From Prorocentrum cordatum (lineage: Eukaryota > Sar > Dinophyceae > Prorocentrales > Prorocentraceae): a DNA stretch of 25,000 nt. Of this stretch, positions 18,341-25,000 are shown one piece after another; within the stretch, counting starts at the first letter, position 1, and each line of letters starts with the position of its first letter. A program made the translations under genes and the position numbers. The stretch is from positions 61,084 to 86,083 of the forward strand of contig CAUYUJ010001453.1 of the NCBI GenBank assembly GCA_963575745.1. Direction: 5' to 3'. A model generated the notes under the pieces. The model searched no databases and was not told the DNA's origin. It saw only the letters and a program-made list of their open reading frames with translations.

Positions 18341-18404
18341 GGACGCGACCACAGTGCTCTATTCAAAACAAATACCCAGCCAAGGAGGGTTTGGAATAAA
18401 ACCT

Positions 18405-18433
18405 AAAACGCTAAAACAACTGTTTTGCGTTTT
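18405..18433. repeat. A/T-rich hairpin after composite element 3
   Basis: AAAACGCTAAAAC (18405-18417) pairs with GTTTTGCGTTTT (18422-18433) with one bulged T and a short loop. The following CAGGTATGT could look like a splice site, but no exon is supported on either side. Confidence 0.6.
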
Positions 18434-18434
18434 C

Positions 18435-18740
18435 AGGTATGTTGAATTCCATCGTCGTGGTCGGGCCGTGGTCTTCCAGGCTAGTTTCTCACAGGTGTCT
18501 GACCGGTGTCAGAGCGCTGTTTTATTGTTCAGCTCTGCGCACGGAAACCAGTTTCAGCCCCCGCCCCGACTATGGATGTCACGACGAAGCCGAAACCTCG
18601 AAGAACAAAACGATGTTAAAAGCGCTTGAAAGCGGAACGCTGAGTAGCGTGCTCAGCCTGCCAGGAGACCAAAATAGAAAAAGTTTAAAACAACGCCCAT
18701 GGAGTTTTTAGATGATCCAAATCGTCGGCCCCCTTCTCAG
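18435..18740. other. Unique spacer, nothing recognised
   Basis: The sequence is mixed. Part of the frame leaving the 101-bp array continues through it to 18629, but the translation has no recognisable motif and no independent support. Confidence 0.3.
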
Positions 18741-19948
18741 CCCCTCGTTTTCGTCCTCCTCCTGCTCCACCTCCACCTCCATCTCTCGCCCTCTTCTCCG
18801 CTTGCCCTCTTCTCGTCTCTTTCAGTGGAGTGTCCCGCTTCTGCCTCCATCTCCAGATGCCTTTGCTCGCCTTATCTTGAAAAGTTTGCTCATCTTCCTC
18901 CTCCTCCACCTCCTCCTTCTCCTCCTCCTCCCCACCCCGCAGCTCATCAGTTCTCTGTCCTCCTAGCTCGTTGTCCTCCACCTCTTCCTCCTCCTCCTCC
19001 TCCTCCTCCTCCTCCTCCTCCTCCTCCTCCTCTTCCTCTTCACATATCTTCACTATCATCGTCCGACTCCTTATTCCTTGCTATCCTTGTCCTCCTCTTC
19101 CTCGTCCTCCTTCTCCTGATCATCATCATAATCATCATAATGATTTTTCTTTGTTTGCACCCCGAGTCATCCTCCCCCTACTCTCGCCCTCACCTCCTCC
19201 CCCCCCCACCCCCCCCACCCACCCTCTGTGCCTCTACCATGCACCGTCGCCCTCCCCCACCCACACACCCTCTTCCCCACCTCATCCCCAACATGCCCTT
19301 CTGTCTGTCCCTCCACCCCCTCCCCCTAACCACCTCCGTGCCTCCTCTCCTCCACTCTCTCTCTCTCTCTCTCTCCCCTTCCTTTCCTTCACCTTTTCTC
19401 TTCTGGGAGCTGTCTCGTCGGAAGCAGGTCAATCAGTTGTCCATATTACTCCCCTTCCATCCTCCCCTCCCCTTTCCTTCGAATTACGCCCCTGCCAGTG
19501 CTTCCTGTCTATTTCCCCACCCCCCACCCTGCCACCCCACCCTACACACACAGCGAAGTTCCTAAATGGCATCCCTCACCGATCTCGTTCCTTCACCCCC
19601 GCTCGTTTCTTCCGTATCCCCCCTCCTCCCTTTTCTTTCCTCGTCGCCCTCCTCCGTCTTGTCATCCTCTTATCCCCACTTCTCCTCCTCTCCCTCCTCC
19701 TCCCCCTCCTCCTCCTCTTCCCCTCTCCTCCTCCTCGTCTTCCTCATCATCCTCCTGCTCCTCCTCCTCAGCCTCTTCCGTGTGCCCCTTCCTCCCTCTT
19801 CATAATGTTTCTCTTCCTCCTTCTCCATCTTCTCTTGATCCTCCGCCTCTTCCTTCTCCTCCGTCCTCATCAACATTCGTATATATCTCTCTCTCTCTCT
19901 CTCTCAAGTTCTCTCTGTGCACAGCTGACGCCGCCACACGTCGTGATC

Positions 19949-19983
<35 letters not shown>

Positions 19984-20035
19984 CTCGTTCGTTCTCACCT
20001 CCTCGTCCTCCTCCTCCTCCTCGCAATCATCTCCA
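18741..20035 (+). repeat. 1.3 kb of pyrimidine-rich simple sequence (TCC, CT, CCC, TC)
   Basis: TCC runs (for example 18975-19035) alternate with less regular C/T-rich text, C-rich stretches (19200-19220) and pure TC tracts at about 19354-19376, 19886-19905 and 19952-19981. Purines are scarce on the + strand throughout. The TC tracts flank a short mixed piece at 19906-19950 (TGCACAGCTGACGCCGCCAC). Long Ser/Pro/Leu-rich frames are composition artefacts. Confidence 0.9.
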
Positions 20036-20059
20036 CATGCCTCCCCATCCTGCTCCGCC

Positions 20060-20148
20060 AAGCCTATTCGTCGTCAGCAGTAGCATCAGCATCACCATCA
20101 GCAGCAACATCACCATCATCAGCATCATCGGCATCGACATCAGCATCG

Positions 20149-20193
<45 letters not shown>

Positions 20194-20920
20194 GCATCAT
20201 CATCATCATCATCATCATCAGCATCATCGTCATCATCAGCAGCATCAGCATCATCGCCATCATCAGTATCATCAGCATCGCCATCAGCATCAACAGCAGC
20301 ATCAACAGCAGCATCATCATCGTCATCATCATAACCATCATCACAGTCGTCATCATCATACTCAGCATCAGTGTCATCATGAGCATCATCAGCATCATCA
20401 CCTGCAACAGCACCATCACCAGCATCAGCATCATCATCAGTATCACCACCACCACCACCATCGCCACCACCATCATCTTCCTCATCATCATGACCATCAC
20501 CATCATCATCATAATCATCATCAGCATCAGCACCATCATCATCATCATCGACATAATCATCACAATCAGCATCACCAGCATCAGTATCATCATCAGTCTC
20601 ATCATCATCATCATCATCATCAACACCATCATCATCTCGTCGTTGTCATCAACACCATCGTCAACAGCATCAGCAGCATCAGCACCCTCAGCATCATCAC
20701 CATCATCTTCATCCTCATCCTCATCGGCATCATCAGCAGCAGCAGCATCATCCTCATCATCAGCACCACCGACATCACCATCATCGTCATCATCAGCAGC
20801 ATCATCATCACCCATCTTGATCATTATCATGAGCAGCATCACTGTCATCATCATCATAATCATCATCATCATTATCATCATCATCATCAGCAGCAGCAGC
20901 AGCCCCATCGTCACGATCAT
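20060..20920 (+). repeat. CAT/CAG degenerate trinucleotide tract, ~860 bp
   Basis: Triplets of ATC/AGC type dominate, with interspersed GTC, ACC and AAC. The purest part is about 20150-20220. Translations give Ile/Ser, His/Gln or, on the - strand, Met/Asp/Ala runs of more than 300 residues. These are low-complexity products, not genes. Confidence 0.93.
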
Positions 20921-21451
20921 AATCGTCGCGAGTATGGGCATCGCTATGGTGATCTTCATAGTCAACACCAACATCACAATGGACAACACTATCATGTTCA
21001 CCATCGTGGTCGATCCTCCTCGTCATCCTCACGATCTTCCCCCATTATCAGGAATATCTGAACACCGCCGAAGACAGTTGTAATTTTGTTGGAAGCAAGC
21101 GAAAATGCCGAATACCTCCTCAAACGTCGCCTTCCTATTATTATATGATTATCCTCCGCCTCTGCGACTGCACTACATCTGAACACTAGTCGTCTCTCCC
21201 CCTCTGATCATGTGCAGCGGGCCCGCCACATCTCTCGCGTGCTGTTCTCTGTTGTCACTCACACGCGCACATGTTTTTCCAGTCACCGGGTGATAGCACC
21301 ACAGCGAGTACCATTCGACGTTGCACATGGGGGGTCTAGATGAAAGCAAACGCGTGCAGGAAAACGCGAGACCGCGAATGCGCGTGAAAAACGCCGATGC
21401 GGACAGGAAGGTCCAGGAAGAGAATGCACGCGGACGAGGCCGAAGCGACCA
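20921..21451. other. Unique spacer, nothing recognised
   Basis: Mixed composition with no repeat period. No tRNA or other RNA fold could be made convincing by eye. Confidence 0.3.
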
Positions 21452-21491
21452 TGCAATGCAAAGCAATACAATGCAATGCAATGCAATGCAA
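21452..21491 (+). repeat. TGCAA pentanucleotide microsatellite
   Basis: CAATGCAAAGCAATACAATG is followed by three clean CAATG units. A decayed version of the same unit type is found at 15335-15425. Confidence 0.9.
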
Positions 21492-21603
21492 GAGGGCGTG
21501 GTGTGAGTGTCGCTGCACGTTTGTAAGGGCGCAGCACGATAAGCACACACAGAACTTCATTATTCGGTGTGTCCTGTGTGCGCTTCCACTCGCGTCGTCC
21601 TCG

Positions 21604-21627
21604 CCCCCCCCCCCCCCCCAAAAAAAA
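21604..21627 (+). repeat. C16-A8 homopolymer junction
   Basis: Sixteen C are followed at once by eight A. A second C-then-A junction lies at 23975-24000. Confidence 0.95.
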
Positions 21628-21651
21628 GCACCACACTCCGCACCCCTCTAC

Positions 21652-21860
21652 AATTTTCGGCGGCGAGCCCGGGGGGAAGTGAGAAGGGGCGGGGCTTCTC
21701 GGAAAGCTCGAAAGGCCTCCGGCCCTCTGAGAAGTGGCTCAGGCCTCTTTCTCCGAAGACAGAGAACCTCTAAGAAGCTTAGAGGGTCTCTGAGCAGCCC
21801 CGCCGCCTTTGAGAAGGCCTGCTCCTTCTCCCTTCCCCCCCTGAGCGCGCCGCCGAAATT
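21652..21860. mobile_element. Foldback / MITE-like element with long terminal inverted repeats
   Basis: The left end AATTTTCGGCGGCGAGCC, then GGGGGGAAGTGAGAAGG, is the near reverse complement of the right end. Read inwards on the other strand, the right end is AATTTCGGCGGCGCGCTC then AGGGGGGAAGGGAGAAGG. About 40 of the first 48 positions pair by eye. A second, inner palindrome lies at 21761-21791: AGAGAACCTCTAAG, AAG loop, CTTAGAGGGTCTCT. The left arm is about 40 bases longer than the right, so the fold has an internal bulge. No coding capacity is present. AATT borders both ends and could be a target duplication or part of the repeat itself. Confidence 0.6.
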
Positions 21861-22240
21861 CACCCGATACTACAGTCAACGCGCATAGTAAGGACAAACG
21901 ACTTTTTCAAGGGTGCCCTTGGGTCCTTGCCTGCCTCAGCCTCTGCGGCCCGTCCCTAGCAACTTTCGCAGGCCAGTCTCTCAGGTTCCCTGGGGGTTTG
22001 GCCGCCTGCCGCCCAGAATGCTTCAACTTCGACCTCCAAGGGCCTTGCGTCCTTACCACGCGTCCTTACGATACGTTTTCACTGCAATTCGGTCCACCAC
22101 TCCCCCCCGAGCGCGGCACGCCGCGAGTGCACGCGCTCCCATGAGCACCGGCGGGGCGCGGTGACAGCGGTTTTCGCCGCGCCCGCCAGGGGAGCCCGCG
22201 CGGGGGATTCCGCCGCCGCCCTCCATGCAGCCGGAGCCTG
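21861..22240. other. Unique spacer after the foldback element
   Basis: Mixed to GC-rich sequence without repeats. No frame has a motif I recognise. Confidence 0.3.
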
Positions 22241-22244
22241 CGGT

Positions 22245-22344
22245 TGGATCATCCTCCTCCTCGTTTCCCTCCTCTTGTTCCCCCTCCTTTTTCCTCCTCT
22301 TGTTCTCCTCCTCCTCCTCCTCCTCCTCCTCCTCCTCCTCCTCC

Positions 22345-22376
<32 letters not shown>

Positions 22377-22378
22377 GT
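22245..22378 (+). repeat. TCC tract passing into CAT tract
   Basis: Irregular C/T text becomes pure TCC (about 22305-22345) and then switches to pure TCA/ATC (22345-22378) with no break in the triplet phase. It is the cleanest example in the window of the TCC-to-TCA transition. Confidence 0.93.
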
Positions 22379-22399
22379 CACCACCGACTCCTCCTCCTA

Positions 22400-23287
22400 A
22401 TCCCCATCCCTCCTCTTTCCTTTGCTCCGCCCTCCTTCTCCTTCACGTCTCCCTCCACACTCCTTCCTGGCTCAGCCCCCTCACGTTCCCCATGTCCGGT
22501 CTTCCCCCCTGTCAATCTCAGCCCATCTCCGTTACTTCCCTTTTGCTGTGCGTCCAGAGCCCAGGGCGTGCTGAAGCCTCGATGAAGGGTGCCTGCTCTG
22601 AGCACGGCGCAGCTCGATTGCGCGCGTCGCCTTTTCAATCGCCAAGATGTCGCCCGACCTCACTCCGCACCCCTTGGTGCTATATGGTCGTTGTGAACGG
22701 CGAGAAACACGCCGTCAGTGCCAAACCATTATAGCCGAAGTGCAGTATCCCCAAACAGGGTTTTCAGACCCACTGCGGTTTCGAAGGTCGATTGCGTGCC
22801 CGTCCAGTGCGGAGTGGCATGGCATGTTAGAACATGATTACATGATGTTTGCGCATGAGATGCTTGCACGAAAACGTGTGTGTGACGCATACCTATCAGG
22901 AAGCTAACCCTAGGGGGTGTCGTACTCTCTCGCACCTGGTCGACGAGTAAGCTGTCAGGTCGGCACTGTGAGAGGCTCCACCGCCATGCTGTGAACTCGG
23001 AAGCACTTGTAAGAGGAAGCGGGGGAGGGCGCGGAAGCGGGGGGGAATGTCGTGATGGTTCCCCCTCAAAAGAAAAATCGTGACGTCGGGTGTCTGGGGA
23101 GGGCGGAAGGCAGTGCGCGCATGACGGATGTTGAGGCGGCAGAAACGACGACGACGGGGAGGGGGAGGCGGAGGCAGAGGCGCAGCAGCGGGAGGCGGCA
23201 AATACTGAGGTGCGATTCGACACAGTCTGGCGAACAGAATAAGAGCTAGCGTGATCGACTCGACAGGAGTGGGAAGGTGGGTTAGAT
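22400..23287. other. Mostly unique sequence, no gene supported
   Basis: Frames are open on both strands. The + frame from 22647 gives 86 residues ending YLSGS and the - frame from 23334 gives about 200 residues, Ser/Pro-rich. Neither has a recognisable domain, and they overlap each other. Confidence 0.3.
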
Positions 23288-23540
23288 TTCAGATGTGACG
23301 CAGGCGCATTGAGCTTGTCCTCGTACCGTCCCACCCTCCCTCATATCCCTTCCTCCCCCGTCTTCCTCTTCTCCTCTCCTCCGTGTCCCTTCTCCCCTCT
23401 TGTTCGTCCTCTCCCTCCCCCCCCCTCCTCTCCACCTCCTCCCTTCTTTCCCTCCCCCCATAGATTCCTCTTCTTTTCCCCCCCGTCATACTTCTCCCGC
23501 CCTTCCTCTCCCTCCCATTCCCCCTCTCCTCACCGCTTTC
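23288..23540 (+). repeat. Dispersed module B (copy 2) plus C/T-rich tract
   Basis: TTCAGATGTGACGCAGGCGC then ATTGAGCTTGTCC (about 23289-23322) is similar to 15524-15557. As there, it is preceded by a G-rich GGGAAGGTGGG-like stretch and followed by a C/T-rich tract, here about 220 bases. Confidence 0.6.
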
Positions 23541-23545
23541 CTGGA

Positions 23546-23846
23546 GATTAAGGTCTCGTGGCAACCAGAACGACCACTTGACGACCATATTGTCTTTCAC
23601 TATCAAGGAAACGACTCAACATTACACATTATTGTGCAGATGGGGCACTGTACAGGCAGATTTCTTAACATATCAAGATTTTGTGCTACAACCAAGAACG
23701 GTATATTGGTAACTATTACGAACGATCGCTCTATAACCAGAGCGTATTGTGAACACCGCCCTGGGACCTTCGATTGCTGTCCAGAGGCGTTTGACGGAAA
23801 GTATATGAGCATCTGTTGTTGGCAGTTGCCAGTGACGATGTGTTGA
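23546..23846 (+). CDS. Uncertain coding fragment of balanced composition
   Basis: The frame is open from the pyrimidine tract to a TGA at 23844-23846. From about 23546 the translation stops being simple sequence and has ordinary amino-acid composition: IKVSWQPERPLDDHIVFHYQ near the start, then HIIVQMGHCTGRF, and seven Cys including CEHRPGTFDCC and SICCWQLPVTMC near the end. GC content is lower than in the surroundings. There is no Met near 23546, so an exon or a decayed fragment would be needed. The - strand is also open over 23603-23812, which weakens the case. No family was recognised. Confidence 0.2.
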
Positions 23847-23974
23847 TGGCCCTTTTGGGCCTTAGGCAGGCCGCTGGCAGAGTGAGGCCAGAGAGCGAGG
23901 ATCTTTCAGTGGCAGTGCTGCGCCAGAGGAGTTCTGAGCCTTTCGCGCGAGACTTCGTGAGAGTTCTTTGCACA

Positions 23975-24000
23975 CCCCCCCCCCCCAAAAAAAAAAAAAA
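23975..24000 (+). repeat. C12-A14 homopolymer junction
   Basis: Twelve C are followed directly by fourteen A, the same arrangement and orientation as at 21604-21627. Confidence 0.95.
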
Positions 24001-24187
24001 CGATCCCGGACATCACATCCAACAGCAGCACGGGTGCAGGGCAGAGCCTTTTCGATGTAGAGCTCTCGCTGCAGCGCCGCGCCGCGCACAGCCCTCCCAA
24101 ACAAAGCCGCGCTGTACGCGGAGAGTGGGCGAGTCTCCTTCGGAGTGGAGGCCCTGCCTTGTCGCCGCGAGCGCTCGTCTTTGAGCG
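24001..24187. other. Short spacer downstream of the - strand candidate
   Basis: Mixed GC-rich sequence. If the - strand candidate is real, this would be its 3' flank. No polyadenylation signal is obvious. Confidence 0.3.
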
Positions 24188-25000
24188 TCAAGGTATCTGG
24201 GGCTTATCGCAGCGCCCCTTCTCCTGACCCTCGTCGTCGTCGTCCTCTTCCTCGGTGAGACATTCCTCGCACAACCAGAACCACCGCTTCACACCTTCCC
24301 ATCGCAAGCGAGGCTTCTTGGAACCAACACGTTTCAGAGAGCGAAGTGCGCTCCTCGTGTGGGGCCGCGGAGATCTCGAACGACAAGACATCACTGCTCC
24401 TGTGGGTGCTCGTTGCCTGGCACGGGACCCTCCCGGCTGTAGAGGGGAAGGAACCCTTGCGGGAAGGCTCATGCTGGTGTCTTTTTTGCTGGGGTCAAGC
24501 GGCCTTTTGGTGACGAGGTCGCCCTGGTTGTGACAAGACCCCCAGCAGCCGCGGGCCCCGGCTCCCCGGGCCGCGGCGCCGCGGGCTCCGGCGCGGCAGG
24601 CGGCGCCCTGGGGGCGGCGACGTAGCCCCAGACGGCCTCCAGCGGCCGCGAGGGCGGCGGCGGCGGATCTGACAGCGGCGGCGGCGACGGCGAGGGGGGG
24701 GGAGCATGAGGGAGGAAGGGAGAAGGCGGAGGGGGAGGAGGGGGGGAGGGGGGGAGACACGCAGGCGGAGGAGGAGGAGGAGGAGGAGGAGGAGGAGGAG
24801 GCTCCCCTCCTCTGCTCTTGGCCCCCCGGCGCTCGCTCATCGGACCCCGAGCCGCGCGCCTTTTGGTGGCAGGCCCGAGGCCCGAGGCCTGGACTCGCAG
24901 AGGCGAGGCCGCCTTGGCCTCATGTCCGGGGCGCACGGGCCCCGCACAGGTCAGCACTGCTTTGAGAGAGGAGGATCGGCCTTTTTCCTCCTCCTCCTCC
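24188..25000 (-). CDS. Candidate partial gene: proline-rich protein with acidic C-terminus, possibly one intron
   Basis: On the - strand a frame is open from the right edge down to 24469. It starts in a Glu run made by the edge GGA/TCC tract. It then shows PVRPGHEAKAASPLRVQASG, a run of about 13 Pro (24801-24767), more Pro-rich sequence, and RPLEAVWGYVAAPRAPPAAP. A second - frame ends at a TGA at 24190-24188 with ordinary composition: KRVGSKKPRLRWEGVKRWFW, CEEC, an acidic EEEDDDDEG patch and CDKPQIP. A GT at 24539-24538 and an AG at 24401-24400 would join the two frames in phase (140-base intron). That join is an inference; no transcript evidence exists here. The family was not recognised. 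Proline runs here come from GGA slippage, so part of the frame could be repeat-derived. Confidence 0.33.
24667..24801 (+). repeat. G-rich/GGA tract inside the - strand proline-rich frame
   Basis: G8 and G7 runs separated by A (24693-24755) and a clean GGA run (24767-24801). On the - strand these read as CCC/CCT/TCC and supply most of the prolines of the candidate protein. G-quadruplex-type patterns are dense here. Confidence 0.9.
24985..25000 (+). repeat. TCC tract running off the right edge
   Basis: CCTCCTCCTCCTCC reaches the window end, so its length is unknown. Confidence 0.85.

Larger units (their letters stand above)
17216..18398 (+). mobile_element. Composite repeat element copy 3 (101-bp array, GGA tract, 3' module)
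   Basis: An exact 101-bp array (17286-18263) is followed by a GGA tract (about 18280-18340) and then a diverged 3' module at 18341-18398. The module reads GGACGCGACC, ACAGTGCTCTATTCAAAACA, AATACCCAGC, GGAGGGTTTGGAA. Its blocks align in order with those at 2222-2280 and 14433-14490. The possible 5' module (GGTCTCAACAATTACC at about 17226) is only weakly like the 5' module of copies 1 and 2, so the left end is uncertain. The array unit is unrelated to the 89-bp unit. Confidence 0.4.

Noticed and set aside
17199-18629. 476-residue RS-like repeat protein
   Set aside because: The unit length of 101 bases changes frame at every copy, and two other frames are just as open. Reported only as an oddity of the array.
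18699-20334. Ser/Pro/Leu-rich ORFs of 280-370 residues
   Set aside because: They are translations of the pyrimidine-rich simple sequence and have no non-repetitive core.
20027-21083. Ile/Ser-rich (+) and Met-rich (-) ORFs of more than 320 residues
   Set aside because: They are direct translations of the CAT trinucleotide tract.

Overview
The window looks like nuclear DNA of a large, repeat-dominated protist genome. My best guess is a dinoflagellate, but no spliced-leader relic, rRNA or recognisable host gene proves it. The support is: a broken non-LTR retrotransposon, minisatellite arrays of 53-336 bp, very long GGA/TCC and CAT trinucleotide tracts, a simple repeat whose forward translation is rich in Leu-Gly-Trp-Ser, and no compact gene order, operons or bacterial-style start signals. 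I found no complete, confidently identifiable protein-coding gene. The two best coding candidates sit at the window edges: an Arg/Ser-rich C-terminal tail on the + strand (2-463) and a proline-rich, possibly spliced C-terminal part on the - strand (25000-24188).

Layout, left to right. 1-463: partial RS-tail coding region. 715-889 and 2281-3450: monomers of a diverged ~176-bp satellite, interrupted by an inserted composite element (890-2285) that holds thirteen 89-bp units, a GGA tract and a conserved 3' module. 3470-9190: a GC-rich block whose right part (about 6110-9190) is a frame-broken relic of a LINE-like retrotransposon, with endonuclease-like, reverse-transcriptase-like and terminal HLL-CP zinc-finger-like pieces in the expected order. 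9190-11790: hairpins, TCG, GGA, AAG and TCC tracts, and two short-period tandem families (~70 and ~82 bp). 12765-13436: a 336-bp unit duplicated in tandem. 13524-14496: a second, older copy of the composite element. 14630-17085: TCC/GGA/TCA tracts with small tandem families between them. 17286-18398: a ten-unit 101-bp array with the same GGA tract and 3' module. 18741-20920: more than 2 kb of pyrimidine-rich and CAT-rich simple sequence. 21652-21860: a foldback (MITE-like) hairpin element. 21861-24187: mostly unique sequence with one dispersed module and one uncertain ORF. 24188-25000: the - strand proline-rich candidate.

The main observation is structural. Three tandem arrays with two unrelated unit types (89 bp and its diverged relative, and 101 bp) are each followed by a GGA tract and then by the same ~58-bp module. 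Two of them also share a ~32-bp 5' module, and one visibly splits a satellite monomer. This suggests a mobile or recurrently formed array-plus-purine-tract-plus-module unit that I do not recognise from known families. A second, different ~45-bp module precedes two separate TCC tracts.
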